Assembly (NCBI GenBank): GCA_024500155.1
Contig: CM044862.1
Span: forward strand, 27,555,501 to 27,619,500
Source: Chenopodium formosanum
Lineage: Eukaryota; Streptophyta; Magnoliopsida; Caryophyllales; Amaranthaceae
Direction: 5' to 3'
DNA: 64,000 nucleotides
This document shows positions 1 to 11,030 of the stretch, piece by piece. A model generated the notes under the pieces. The model worked only from the letters and a program-made list of their open reading frames with translations. It had not been told where the DNA came from and did no database searches. Numbering within the stretch: position 1 is the first letter of the stretch; each line of letters starts with the position of its first letter. The position numbers and the translations under genes are program-made.

Positions 1-803
1 GGAAGAAACAACCGAAAAAGTTCAAGAAAGGTGAAAGGGGTGAAAGTTCGACTAGGGTGTGACGGTTCGGGCTACAAAAGACACATTAATGGTGAAGGCC
101 AACCTAATTGAGCAAGAGAAGGATGTTCCTAAAGAGAAGAGAGATTAGATCAATAGTGCTTTGCTTTTTATGATTTATAATTTTTATTTAAAATAAGGCA
201 TATGATGTCAATACTTGTAGTCGCATTTATTTTAATAATAGCACATTTATTTCAGCCTTAAAAATAAAAATTACAATGACTTTTATTTATCATTCATTTA
301 TTTATCCGAGTCAAGGAGTCAGACGCAATGGAAGAACGAAAATAAAAACTAGAACAATAAATTCGCAACGAATGCGCCAATATTCCAAAAATAAAAACTG
401 AAATTCCACCGTGTCATGGTGAAAGGGTCCCGTGACACGGTACAAATTCCCGCGTCACGGCAATTTTTTTTTTTTTCGGCTGACAGTGGATGACGTGGCA
501 TAGGAACTTCTCCCGTCAGACGGGCTAAATTCCCGTGTCACGGGAGTTCCTCTTTCCTTTTATCTTCGTTCAGGCCCACCGTGTCACGGTGAACAGTACC
601 GTGACACGCTAGGATGTCCCGTGTCGCGGGAATTCCCCTTTTATTTATTTATTTATTTTTTTTTATTTTTTTTTTGCCGTGACGCAATGCTGAACCGACG
701 CGCATATTTGATCAACAGAGGGAGGATTTTTTATTTTAAAGTGGTCGGGCCCCCTTGAGGGGTTGCCTACGTATCCTAAAAAGGAATCAAGCCAAACGTA
801 GCT
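1..803 (-). other. Ogre 3' untranslated region
   Basis: No coding sequence is recognisable here. The stretch follows the pol stop codon at 804 (minus) and holds a conserved post-pol motif (757-806), an AT-rich part and eight short palindromes at 20-bp pitch (409-629). Long 3' UTRs are usual in Ogre elements. The leftmost 170 bases are purine-rich and unexplained. Confidence 0.7.
409..629. repeat. Palindrome array in Ogre 3' UTR (about 20-bp pitch)
   Basis: Eleven-base units of the form CCGTnnnACGG start at 409, 430, 450, then 513, 533, then 579, 599, 619. Within each block the pitch is 20-21 bp, with spacers of 9-10 bases that differ. Variants include CCGTGTCACGG, CCGTGACACGG, CCGTCAGACGG and CCGTGTCGCGG. 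The same unit recurs in the leader (7742-7852, 8371) and the LTR (9686-9844) of this element. Confidence 0.9.
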
Positions 804-806
804 CTA
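757..806 (-). other. Conserved post-pol motif of Tat elements
   Basis: Directly after the integrase stop, the minus strand reads AGCTACGTTTGGCTTGATTC, then GGATACGTAGGCAACC. The same block in the same orientation relative to the element occurs at 50401-50450 inside the gag-pol-less LARD. Its survival without pol points to a non-coding role or common descent of the 3' UTR. The function is unknown. Confidence 0.75.
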
Positions 807-1750
807 TTGGGTCATGAACCCATGCGACCAGGCATAGAATTTCTTGAGTTGATCCAAGTTGGTTAAATTATTGAAGCCGTTACCGTCCATGTCTACCAAT
901 TGTGCCGCTCCGCCAGACAGGATGGGTTTAACAATGTACGGGCCTGACCAGTTCGGTCTGAATTTCCCTCTTGGATCTAATACATTTTTACGAAGTGCCT
1001 TAAGCACTAGGTCACCCTCTTTGATATTTTTTGTCTTGACTTTTTTATTAAAATGTCGTGCCATACGCTGCTGGTAGGTTTGGACATGATGCAAAGCTGC
1101 CAAGCAAGCAAGACCAGTTCGTCGTATCTTGCTCTAATCCAGTCAACTTCATCTAGTTGGCTTTCCAATGCGATTCGAAGAGAAGGTATTTCGAGCTCGA
1201 TTGGTTGTACAGATTCAACTCCATAGACCAAAGAGAAAGGGGTAGCCCCTGTCGATGTACAAACAGAGGTTCGATAATTCCAAAGGGAGAAATGTAGCTT
1301 ACTTGGCTTATCCTTATAATTTTCTGTCATCTTTTCGATGATAGTTTTCACATTTTTATTGGCCGATTCGACTGCTCCGTTTGTTTGTGGTCTGTAAGGT
1401 GATGGTCGGTGATGTTTGATATGATATTTCTGTAATAATTCTGCGCATTCCGCTTGGAAATGTGTTCCATTATCACTGATCATCTCATGTGGTACCCCAT
1501 ACTGGCATATGATATTTTTCTCAATGAATTGAGCCACGTGTTTTGCCGTCAGCTTGGCATATGAGGCAGCCTCGACCCATTTGGTGAAGTAGTCGATTGC
1601 TACGAGAATGAATTCGTGCCCCCCTTGTCCTGGTGGTGTTATTTTTCCAATGATGTCAATGCCCCAAGTGGAGAAAGGCCATGGAGAAGTATACGTGTAG
1701 AGAAGCGAAGGTGGAACATGTAGTAAGTTTGCTTTAATTTGACACTTCAT
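804..1750 (-). pseudogene. Ogre integrase core and C-terminal domain
   Basis: This part would insert element cDNA into the genome. The catalytic triad is visible: D in WGIDIIGK (about 1646-1665), D in SDNGTHF (about 1456-1482) and E in AVESANKN (about 1361-1378), giving the D,D-35-E order. A frameshift near 1090 separates the core from the C-terminal domain (KALRKNVLDPRGKF, then WSGPYIVKPIL). The reading frame ends at 804. The zinc-binding part lies upstream, after another frameshift near 1750. The copy is inactive. Confidence 0.92.
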
Positions 1751-2564
1751 ACATTTCTTGATGTATTCGTGACAATCTCTCCATAGTAGTCCAATAGTAA
1801 CCTTGTCGTTGAATCTTTTGGACTAACATTTTTGCATTCATGTGAGTTCCACATATACCAGCATGAAGGTTTTCCATGGTTTTATGTGCTTCTTTCTTGG
1901 CTATACATAAGAGATTCCTTCCCATTGTTGTTATCTTGTGGAGTTCTCCCCTGATGAGTGCATACTGTGAGGCCAAGAGCCTCAAAGCACGGCGTGCCCT
2001 TTTATCAGTATTAGGAGGGTATTCTCCTCTTGTCACATAATTAAGGATGTTTGTATACCATGGCTCTTCATCTTCTTCCTGTGGTTCTTGTTCATCGTCA
2101 AGTGCATGAACATAAGCTGGCTCATATCTTCTCTCTATGGTCAGTGGCATTCTGATTGTGTTAGCTGGAATTCGCACCATTGATGGTAATTTAGCTAGTG
2201 CATCGGCGAACTGGTTTTTTTCTCTTGGCAAATACGTATATTCCACTTCATCTAGTTGCTCCGTGAGAGTTTCCAAATGAGCTTGATACGTAGCGAGACT
2301 TTCACTTCTCACTTTCCATCTCTTGGAGATTTGGTTAATGATTAGTGAAGAATCACCATAGATTATGAGTTTCTTAATTCCAAAGGAGACAGCTGTTTCT
2401 AACCCCAAAATGCATGCTTCATATTCTGCGGCATTGTTGGTGACATCAAAGTCGAGCTTCATGGAAATTGGGGTGTGCTCTTCATTGGGTGATACGAGCA
2501 AGACTCCTACACCACATCCCTTTTTGGTTTGAAGCTCCATCGAAATAGAGTGTCCAACTATCAT
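1734..2564 (-). pseudogene. Ogre second RNase H and integrase zinc finger
   Basis: The N-terminal half is the extra, archaeal-like RNase H typical of the Tat lineage: GVLLVSP, then NNAAEYEACILGLE, then IYGDSSLIINQ, then EKNQFADALAKLPSM. The C-terminal half holds the integrase H-H-C-C region (LHAGICGTHM, then QGYYWTTMER). The C-C half of the finger (CMKCQ) is in another frame, so there is a frameshift near 1750-1790. An extra base in a G run near 2520 (NQKG then CGVGV) breaks the join to the preceding frame. Confidence 0.9.
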
Positions 2565-3168
2565 CTTCGGTCATGAGTAAATCTTCGTCAGGGAAATTGT
2601 ACTCATCTTCTTCTTTTTCAGCTTCTTCTAGCGGAAAGTCTGCTAAGAAGTAAGAAACTGCAGAACCTTTGATGGCTTTTTGTGGCACAAATCTCAAGTC
2701 AAATTGAGCTAGATTGACTATCCACCTTGTTAATCTGCCGTTGAGTGTTGCTTTCTCGAACAAGTATTTGAGAGGATCCATCTTGGACACGACATGCACT
2801 GTATGAGTGAGCATGTAATGTCTTTGTTTCTGTGCGGCCCATACAAATGCGAGACACAAATTCTCGAGTGGTGTGTATCGCGTCTCATATTCTTGAAGTT
2901 TCTTGCTCAAGTAATAGTTTGCGTTCTCCTTGCTTTCAATCTCTTGTGCTAGCATTGCCCCCATCATTTCTCTTGTGACCGTAAGGTAGAGTCGAACAGG
3001 AAAGTCAGGTATTGTTGGCGCTAGCACGGGTGGATTTGCCAAATACTCTTTGATTTTTTCGAAAGCCTTTTGACAATCATCATCCCATGTGACTGGGACA
3101 TTCTTCTTAAGCTTCTTGAATATAGGTTCATATATCGCTGTGAGCTTTGATATGAACCTACTTATATA
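2482..3168 (-). pseudogene. Ogre RT C-terminus and first RNase H
   Basis: This region continues the RT frame after the stop at 3169-3171. It shows the RT connection (KAFEKIKEYLANPPVLAP) and a retroviral-type RNase H (YYLSKKLQEYETRYTPLENL, then GRLTRWIVNLAQFDLRF). It runs into the start of the second RNase H (WTLYFDGASNQKG) before a one-base frameshift near 2520. Confidence 0.9.
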
Positions 3169-4080
3169 CTACAACCTTCCAATGAAGCCTCGAATCTCCT
3201 TCTCATTTTTGGGTGGTGGCATGGCCATGATCGCTTTTACTTTTGAAGGATATATTTCAATCCCTCGAGAACTGATCACATATCCAAGTAATTTGCCTGA
3301 CGTGACTCCGAATGCATATTTGGCTGGATTTAATCTCATGTTGTACTTCCGGAGTCGTTCAAAAAACTTGTGAAGTGCAACAATATGGCCTGGGCGATCT
3401 TTAGACTTAACGATCATATCATCGACATAGACCTCCACCTCTTTGTGCATCATGTCATGTAACAATGTTGTAGCTGCTCTTTGGTAGGTGGCACCCGCGT
3501 TTTTCAACCCGAATGGCATTACCGTATAGCAATATGTACCCCATTGCGTGATGAATGTGGTTTTCTCCATGTCTTCTTCGGCCATCAATACCTGATTATA
3601 TCCAGCGTAACCATCCATGAATGACAGGAGTGCATGGTTTGCTGTATTATCGATCAGAATGTTAATGTGAGGTAGAGGGAACCCATCTTTTGGGCTTGCT
3701 TTATTGAGATCCCTGTAATCAACACACATTCTGACCCTTCCATCCTTCTTTGGAACAGGAACCACATTTGCTATCCATTCTGGATACTTGGATACTCTAA
3801 TGAAACCTGCGGCCAATTGCTTCCTGATTTCTTCCTTGATTTTGAGAGCCACATCTGGTTTCATTCGGCGCATCTTTTGTTTGACAGGCTTCATGCCTGG
3901 AATGAGTGGTATCGTATGCTGAGCTATATCCCTGTCAATTCCCGGCATATCTTGGTATGACCAAGCAAATACATCAATAAATTCACTAAGCAAGTTAATT
4001 AGCTCTTTGCGTTCATCTTGACTTAGTGTTAATCCAATTTTAACTTCTTTAAAAGCCGTATCATTGGAAATGTTAACTGT
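3169..4080 (-). pseudogene. Ogre reverse transcriptase
   Basis: This is the RNA-dependent DNA polymerase domain. Visible motifs in order are DVFAWSYQDMPGID, VVPVPKKDGRVRMCVDYRDL, GYNQVLM, MPFGLKNAGATYQR and the catalytic YVDD (3418-3429), then LGYVISSRGIE. The frame closes with GRL followed by TAG at 3169-3171, where the family normally has GRLQYISRF. A CAG-to-TAG change explains the stop, and the same frame continues downstream. Confidence 0.95.
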
Positions 4081-4650
4081 TTATGTATCTTCAATAACTG
4101 TTGTTTTATTTTTGTGTTCTTCCATTGCTTTTATTATTTCTTTGTCATTTTTATCATTAGCAAAGCAATATTGATCAGGGCTAGGGGAATAGCACACATC
4201 GTAAGCAAAGGTACTCATTTCATTGAATTCATTGGCTAATACATCAAGAGAGGCAAGGTCGGCTGCGACCTCACCAGAATTATTAGGACTAGAAAGAGAG
4301 GATTCAACAAGAGACTCAAGGTTGAACTCTATAGAAGAAAGAGGGTCGGCCTCAGACTCTAAGGACTCGTCTACAGACTTAGACTCAGACTCGAACTCGG
4401 ACCTAGACGATTCAGACTCATCAAACATAGGACCCTCGCCAGCGGTTATTTCCAACTTCTCTCCACTCGGCGTAGTGATCCTTAATGTCTTGCGCCATCC
4501 CATTGAAATGTTGTCAGCTTGGACGATTAACTCGGAGGGGTCAAAATCCTTGTTCGCTATGATGGCTTGAACGAGCTCTGAGTTATCATTGCAGACCGAC
4601 TTGGATTCATTTTTCTCCATTCCAAAAAGAAGGTTGATTCCCCAGATCAT
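4081..4650 (-). pseudogene. Ogre acidic spacer between protease and RT
   Basis: This open stretch lies in the RT frame and ends in TAA at 4081-4083, beyond which the RT frame continues. It is Ser/Glu/Asp-rich in the middle and shows no catalytic motif. Ogre elements are known to have extra sequence, often intronic, between protease and RT; whether this is intron or coding linker cannot be decided here. Its upstream end overlaps the preceding frame, implying a frameshift near 4610-4650. Confidence 0.6.
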
Positions 4651-5245
4651 CAGAGTTCAGGCTAGCTAGCTTCTCGGCTGTGGAGAGCTCTTCATCGATG
4701 AAGTCACAATCGAAGAACACCTCGAATCCCGGTTTACGGATCCCATTATGGACAAATGGTTCAGGGAATTCATAGCATGGGAAGTCTTCCCCTTCTTTGA
4801 TGTACTGGCCATTGAGGGTGAACGGATATGGATCCATGGCCATTTCCGTCTTCGTGATTCGAGCGTTGTTACGAGCCTTCATTTTCAATGCAGCTTGTTT
4901 CAGATCTTCTTTTGTTGGTTCGAATCCCAAGCCGAAAGTATCCTTCTTGAGCGCACCAGGATGGCCCCAAGATTTAGCCATTTTCTTCTTGAGCCCAAGG
5001 GTCATTCCAAGGAAGTGACCTTGCTTCTTCAGAATGGCGATGATACTGGTGTTTAAATAGTGATTGAAGTCGAGATGACACTTTTCCTCTTCTTCGATCA
5101 CAAAAACATCATCTAGTGAAAACCCCCAAAGATCTTCATCTTCTTCGTCATGTTCAACATGGACGATGGGAGTATCAATAACTTGAATGCGCATAGGAGA
5201 AGCATCGATAGTAATCGGAACCCCTCCGACTATGGCTTTCACTTT
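4607..5245 (-). pseudogene. Ogre post-protease region
   Basis: This is in the same frame as gag-protease, separated from it by one TAG at 5246-5248 (SSLH-stop-KVKAIVGG). It is about 210 residues with a glycine-rich patch (GLKKKMAKSWGHPGALKKDT), which could be a G-patch-like segment as seen between protease and RT in Tat elements. No catalytic residues are visible. It shifts frame into the spacer at about 4640. Confidence 0.65.
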
Positions 5246-7244
5246 CTAGTGAAGCGATGATGGAATCGCCTTTAGCTCATGAAGCCAAGGGCGTCCTAAC
5301 AACAGATTAAAAGAGGCCTTAATGTCCACCACCTGAAATTTGGTGCGACGTTCAATGGCCCCAGTAGTTATATTCAATATGATAGTACCCACGGCTTGAC
5401 GACGAGTATTATCGTAAGCTCGAATCCCTTGAGTGGAGGGAGTCAATTCTTCATTCTTTATACCCAAATTCTTTGTAGTGCGAAGTGGGGACACATTGAT
5501 TGCAGATCCATTATCAACTAGGCTCATGGGAACATTCATCTGCCTACACACTACAGTGAGGTGTAAGGCCTTATTATGTTGGTCCCCTTCCGGGGGTAGA
5601 TCCTTATTAGAAAAGGAGATCAGATTGCTAGTACTTGGCAGCTCAGTAGTGAGAAAGTTGACCAATCCTTGAGGAGTCATGTCATCATCGAGTCCTATTT
5701 TCACCAGAGCATTCATCAAAGCCTTTCGATGCTCGTGGGAAGTGGCCAAAAGCTTCCATACATTCATCTCCACCTTGGCCTTTTGCAGTTGTTTGACCAC
5801 ATCGTTATTCACAGGGTCGATGGGATCAACTATCGGATGTGATTGTGGTGGAGGTGGAGGTGGGTTAGGTTGTTGCAACCGTCCACTTCTGGTGAGAACC
5901 TTGACCTCAAAGTCCCCCCAAACATCTTCAGTGGTGCCGAGAGATGAACAGGCTATGTCTTTGAGATAGACGTCTTCAACATCACTATCCCAGATCCCGT
6001 TCACTTCTTCAGTACTTGAGATAAATACAACTTCCGGCAAAGGTTCATTCACAGGTTGAATGAGTATTGACGGATCAAAAGAGACTTCATCTCCCATGAT
6101 AGCCAAAGCATCAGAAAGAGGACCTGTTTGAATGTTAGGCTTCTTGCCCCCTGGAGGGACCGGAAGTTGGTTAGCATCAATCAGGTCTTTGATTGCATCT
6201 TTCAGCCTCCAACACTTCTCAATGTTATGACCCTTGCCTTGATGATACTTGCAATAAGCATTGGGGTCATAGCTGGCGGTCCTATTCTCAAGTTGAGGTT
6301 TTTGAAATGGTTCGATTGGCATAATTAGTCCCTGACCATGCAAACGGTCGTAAGCAACATCATAGGTCATTCCTAAAGGCGTATAAACCCTCCTTTGCCT
6401 TTGGAATCTTTGAGGAGGAGCATTAAGGGCCAGCACATCATTGATGTTGATACTATTGGTAGCATTATTGGGCTTAGACGAGGAAGAAGAAGGAGTGTCG
6501 TTCTTCTTGTTTTTCCAAGTGTTGTTGTTATTGTTGCTACCAACAGACTTCATCAGTTCATCTTCGATTTTGATTCCAATATCGTATACAGCTTCAAAGG
6601 TACTTAGAGGCAGAAACTTCAGGTGTTGCTTGTACTTATGAGTTAGATTGGCAATGAACAAGCGAACCATTTCCTTCTCCTTGGGAGGATCCACCAAGAG
6701 CGCAACTGTTTCTCTCCACCTGCTTAATTAAGTGGTGAAGCCTTCATTCTCTTTCTATTTGAGAATGGAGAGTTCACGTTCAGAAGTCTTGGCCTGGATG
6801 TTACACTTGTACCAATTCATAAAGCTTTCAACAACATTCTCCCAGGTCGCGACATGCTTGGATTCCAAAGAATAGAACCACTATTGACAGGCATGCTCTA
6901 AGGAAAGAGGAAACACCGTAGGGAAGAATGTCACATCTACTCCCTTAAGAGCCATAGTTGCAAAAAAAGCCTTCAAATGGAAAAGCGGAATATCAGTGGG
7001 ATTGAATTTGAGAATGTCAGCAGTGGAAAACTTCTCAGGACGAAGAGGTGACAGGCTGTTCCACATAAGTGAACTCTTTGGAAATCTTGCTCATCTGTTC
7101 CTTGATCTTGTCCATTGCAGCAGTAGTGACATTGTTTTGATTATCTTTCTCTACAGTGTTGACTCTAGTGGTGAGTGTCTGCATCATGTCAAACAATCTT
7201 TCGATTGTCCTGTTGAGGTTCTCAATGTCTTCCTTAGTGGCCAT
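5246..7244 (-). pseudogene. Ogre gag and aspartic protease
   Basis: The gag start is taken at ATG 7244 (MATKEDIENL), because the Tat-B element has the matching start MTTKEEINEL at 20039. The order is a coiled-coil-like N-terminus, a frameshift near 7050, capsid (VRLFIANLTHKYKQHLKFLP), zinc knuckle YCKYHQGKGHNIEKC (about 6225-6265), a proline run, then protease with active-site LVDNGSAIN (5502-5527) and FNLLLGRPWLH. In-frame stops occur at 6881-6883 and 6755-6757, where Tat-B has Q codons, near 6727, and at 5246-5248. Confidence 0.9.
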
Positions 7245-7741
7245 TGGTTGAAAGTAGACTAGAGATGGAACTTGTGGAGATGATTGAGGTGATTTCCTTG
7301 TACGCCTGTTTGGTATAAGAGGTTGTTGAGGTATGGACTCGAACCGTAACAATCTACCCCTGCTTCTTGCCCAAGTGCTGTGACACCGAAACAAACACAC
7401 CTTTAATGACCAAACTTAACCTTCACCTATCCGGATAAAAAAAAGAAATTTTTTTTTTTTTAATTTTGAAACTCTACTTATTATTATTTTTTTTTTAAAA
7501 AAAAAAATGGGAGGATACCATCCGACTTACTCCGAAAAAAAAACCGACACAAAAACGAGACTTTCCTCAAATACGGTCAAAAAGTGGTGCACGACTAAAA
7601 AAAGTGTGTGAACATAATATGTGAGTGATTAGGTGAGGTTATAGACGCGTGTTTTGACCGTATAACTAGACACGACACGAAACTGGACACAGCATTCGCA
7701 CAAAAATCGAGAAAAAGACTGTCAGGACACTGTCCTGGGCA

Positions 7742-7852
7742 CCGTGTCACGGTGTAGACTGTCGTGACATGGTTCAGTCTACCGTCAGACGGTAGACTTT
7801 CCCGTGTCACGACACTGTTCACCGTGGCGCGGCAGAACATGTCGTGACACGG
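7742..7852. repeat. Six-unit palindrome array, exact 20-bp pitch
   Basis: Units start at 7742, 7762, 7782, 7802, 7822 and 7842: CCGTGTCACGG, TCGTGACATGG, CCGTCAGACGG, CCGTGTCACGA, CCGTGGCGCGG and TCGTGACACGG. The nine-base spacers are all different. It lies about 500 bases upstream of the gag ATG. Confidence 0.93.
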
Positions 7853-8370
7853 TGCGCAGTTCCAGGTCAGTTTTGTGATTTTTTTAGATTTTAATCGATT
7901 TTAGGTCCGTACTAATTACTATGTGAGAATAAAAAACCCTCAGTCATGGGTTAAACAAAAAGAGCAAACACATGAAGATTAGCATCAAACAACCACATAG
8001 CATTTAGGCACGATGATGTAAAAAAAGTTCGCAACTTAGAGTCGAGATCTATGTTCAACTATTGGTCAAGCTTTGGGTGTCAAAAGGGTACCATGGTTAA
8101 GAGTTTGGACGCGTTAGCAAGGCAGCCTCCCTTGAGGGTGTATGCCAACGAGCGGCTCCGCGAGTTCGTGATGAAATCGAACTCGACTCCATGGTTTGGG
8201 TGGATTTAATAGATCGGATGAACCCTTATTGCCATGAGCGTTTTTGGGTCGATAGAGCTTAAATCCCCCGGGGCTAAGACGCATGTAGAACACATACGTT
8301 TTTTCAGAAAAATCGAAGGAAGTCGACTGTGAAAAAAGGAAAATAAGCCACCGGACTGATTTTAGGACTG

Positions 8371-8381
8371 CCGTGACACGG
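8371..8381. repeat. Single palindrome downstream of Ogre PBS
   Basis: One CCGTGACACGG unit occurs about 220 bases inside the leader from the PBS. The same distance class holds an array in Tat-B (32918-33010) and in the LARD (48285-48400). Confidence 0.75.
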
Positions 8382-8598
8382 CAGTCAGAAAATCTGAATG
8401 GTGCCCTGTTTTCTTTTACGCGCAACCAAGTTATCCAATTTTTCCTACGGGATAGACCTGAACGCGACGTTAAAACGTCTATGCAGATGCAAAAATGCCA
8501 AATTAATCACAGGAATATTTTTTCAAGAATCTTTCAAGTCTCATCCACTTATCTTAATTAAATACCGATCACTCCAATCGATTAATAATTAAGAATCC

Positions 8599-8616
8599 TC
8601 CCCAGTGGAGTCGCCA
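8599..8616 (-). other. Ogre primer-binding site
   Basis: The minus strand reads TGGCGACTCCACTGGGGA three bases after the LTR end. This matches the PBS described for Ogre elements, which is primed by a tRNA-Arg. It fixes element polarity. Confidence 0.85.
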
Positions 8617-9616
8617 AATTGTAGGCGTCGCTCGAAATGCGCCTACGTTAAAAGCATGTTTTGAATATGCTTGGCACTCATAGGAAGTGGGAATTGACAT
8701 ATGATTAGGGACACGATTAGGGACAAGGAAAGTAGGGAGCCGCCAACAAGTTTTTAAGGAACTTGTAAACCGTTCACGGATCATAAAAGGCAACCATGAT
8801 AAAGGGACAACGAAGGCAACAACGATTGACCCGTGAAGATTACACCCCATTCATAATCAAAGAGATTACCAACTCCATATGGTTCGGAACCACGAAAGGA
8901 GGATCGGGGATGATGGTACGAAGTGAGTCACGGAGTCATATTCGCCTGTATTGGCCTCTACTCGATTCTTATATTAAAAAGCATTCCTGTGATCTCAAAG
9001 GCATACAAACAATAATTCAATTCGCTCCAAACTATTATTTAACTAAATTGGTTTAATATTAATGCACACATAATTCTAAAAATTTGGTGATCTCTTCAAT
9101 TAATAATAAGATTTAAAAGGATCCTAAACCGGTTGTCCAAATTATCTTATTAGTCGTGATTTTCAATTACATATTCTCTTTAAACATGCAATATGGTGAT
9201 CAATAAAAATAATAGAACTAACATTAATATTAAAACCAATTTAATCACAATTCCAACAACATAAAATCGTTAGAAAAATAATAATAATAATAAAAGGAGC
9301 ATGATCCTTACTTTGAATATGATTGTTTGCAACTACAAAATAATAAACGAGTTAGTAACTTCAAGGAAACAAAATAAATAATAACTAAATTGAATTAAAT
9401 AAAAATAAAGTTGATTTTGGGGCCAAACCCTCAAACAGTTCTACCTTTCACGCCTTGGCTTAAGGACAGAACCTCGAGTAAAATATGGACTCCTTTGAGC
9501 GCTTGAAGAAGAAACTTTGAAGTGAAAAGGGTAGGCTAGTGTTTAGGTTAATAGCATAGAAGAGAGAAAATAAAATAATAAAATTCTCCGTGCCCCGTAC
9601 ATCGGAAATGAGGGGG

Positions 9617-9624
9617 TATTTATA
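9617..9624 (-). promoter_or_regulatory. TATA box of Ogre LTR
   Basis: TATAAATA on the minus strand, inside the LTR and about 60 bases downstream of the palindrome array. Confidence 0.7.
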
Positions 9625-9685
9625 GGGAAAATGTGCTGAGGGAACACACGGAACCCTAAAATGATAAAAACCCTAAAAAAGTATC

Positions 9686-9844
9686 CCGTGACACGGTCAG
9701 AAAACGGGATGAAAAACGCGTTAAGGGTTTACGCGGATAGGACACGGAACGTCCCGTGTCACGGCAGACCTCCCGTGTCACGGGACGTCCCACCGTCAGA
9801 CGGGAAGGATTCCCGTGACACGGTGGCAGTCAGCCGTGGCGCGG
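9686..9844. repeat. Palindrome array in Ogre U3
   Basis: One unit lies at 9686, then five start at 9754, 9773, 9793, 9813 and 9834: CCGTGTCACGG twice, CCGTCAGACGG, CCGTGACACGG and CCGTGGCGCGG. The pitch is 19-21 bp. The array lies 60-230 bp upstream of the TATA box. Confidence 0.92.
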
Positions 9845-10252
9845 GAACCTCCAGTCCATTTTTCCATCTAAATTCATTTTTTACCCTAATTTCTTTCGGC
9901 TTTTTAAGTGCCGATTGATAATTTCCGGCTTTTTCTGGCTTTTATTATTCGGGCTAAAATAAGAAAATATTTAAATAAAAATAAATAAAAGGTTTGGGCT
10001 AAAAATAAACAATAAAACAATAAAATTAAATAATAAAAAAAAGGTTTGGACTTAAAATAAGTTGGGCTGAAATTAAAACTATGCTTTTACCAAACATCAA
10101 GACTAATCCATGGACCGTTCAAAAGTATGAGTTTAATAAAATATGATTTTTTAAGCACTCTCGGGATTAAATACTTAACTCGACCAATAGTGGCGGCGAA
10201 AGGTTATTTATCATCGGGTTTGGTTTTTGGGAGACATTTTTAGGTGTCTACA

Positions 10253-10433
10253 CCTAGATCTGACGGCCTAAGATTTGCCGCATACGTGAGAGGCGCAATG
10301 TCTAGCATGCAATTCCTCGAGAACTTTGTTCCCCTTTTTTTTTCAGTACAACCGCCTCCTGGGGTGAATCTGGAAGCGTGTCGTCTGTCAGATATGCCCG
10401 GATACCATCCATCCAGGTAAAGCTTAAATCAAG
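10253..10433 (-). pseudogene. Tat-C integrase N-terminal fragment
   Basis: The minus strand encodes the linker and zinc-finger start of a Tat integrase: LDLSFTWMDGIRAYLTDDTL, then KVLEELHARHCASHVCGKS, with a stop after it. It is cut on the left by the Ogre LTR and on the right by the composite insertion at 10434. It is the same polarity as, and evidently part of, the element at 15857-19116. Confidence 0.8.
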
Positions 10434-11030
10434 TGTTGGGGTTTGGTGAGTCCCAATCACTGCGGAAAAAACCCGAGCCAAGGATCACACTCGCAATAAA
10501 TAATATCACTAATTCATAAAATAAATACAAAGTGGAAAAAAAGGAAATACACCTTTGTCGCGTGCTTCGTCCAACAAATTGGGCTCTTACTTGAAAGCTT
10601 AACCCCGAAAACACGAGAGTCTCCGACGGAGATCCACCCGCAAAAACAACTACCGACTTTTAGGTCCGTGACCTCGAGGTTAGCGAGGTCCGACCAAAAC
10701 CCGAGTATTATATGAGTTTATGAGTTTTTGCAGATGCAATGCTCTATTGAACTCCTACTTAAGCACTCTTCCCAAAAACCCAAGGTGGGTATTTATAAGG
10801 AAAAATGAGAGTGGGAACTTCTATCCCATCAATGTGGGGTCATGAAATTCCACAATTTATTTTAAAGTTAAAATAAAATAAATAAGCAAACTAATAATAA
10901 ATCTACAAGTGTCATTAATACATGTAAAGGGAAGTGAGGACCACTTGGAGAGTAGGGGACCATACTTGCTCCCCACTCCATACTCTCTTTGTGCCACATG
11001 TCCCTCACCCCACATGCCTCCCATATGCTC
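10434..11030 (-). repeat. Probable LTR fragment of another family
   Basis: On the minus strand this stretch ends CCCCAACA and has a TATAAATA at 10790-10797 followed by a leader-like stretch, as in an LTR. No PBS follows on the left (Tat-C pol is there). The right boundary is approximate. Its family is unknown; a Copia-type LTR is possible. Confidence 0.4.

Larger units (their letters stand above)
7245..8598 (-). other. Ogre 5' leader
   Basis: This is about 1.35 kb between PBS and gag with no supported gene. It contains a six-unit palindrome array at exact 20-bp pitch (7742-7852), a single palindrome at 8371, and A/T homopolymers at 7438-7510. Confidence 0.75.
1..10252 (-). mobile_element. 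Ogre-type Tat-lineage Ty3/gypsy retrotransposon, partial
   Basis: Read on the minus strand, the order is 5' LTR (8620-10252), PBS, leader, gag, protease, RT, RNase H, a second RNase H, integrase and 3' UTR. The second RNase H between RT/RNase H and integrase, a gag zinc knuckle of the C-H-H-C type and a DNG protease are Tat/Ogre hallmarks. The 3' LTR is left of the window, so the second target-site copy cannot be checked; the right flank begins CCTAG. The element interrupts the integrase region of another Tat element (10253-10433). All ORFs carry stops or frameshifts, so this copy is defective. Confidence 0.93.
8620..10252 (-). repeat. Ogre 5' LTR
   Basis: This is a 1633-bp LTR that on the minus strand starts TGTAGACACC and ends GCCTACA, next to the PBS. 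It has a TATA box at 9617-9624 and a palindrome array upstream of it. The first bases can fold (AGACA against TGTCT). A related solo LTR with the same ends lies at 51715-53751. Confidence 0.9.

Noticed and set aside
7742..7852. CRISPR-like array of palindromes with unique spacers
   Set aside because: The DNA is a plant retrotransposon, repeats are 11 bases and spacers 9 bases, far below CRISPR sizes, and no cas genes exist.
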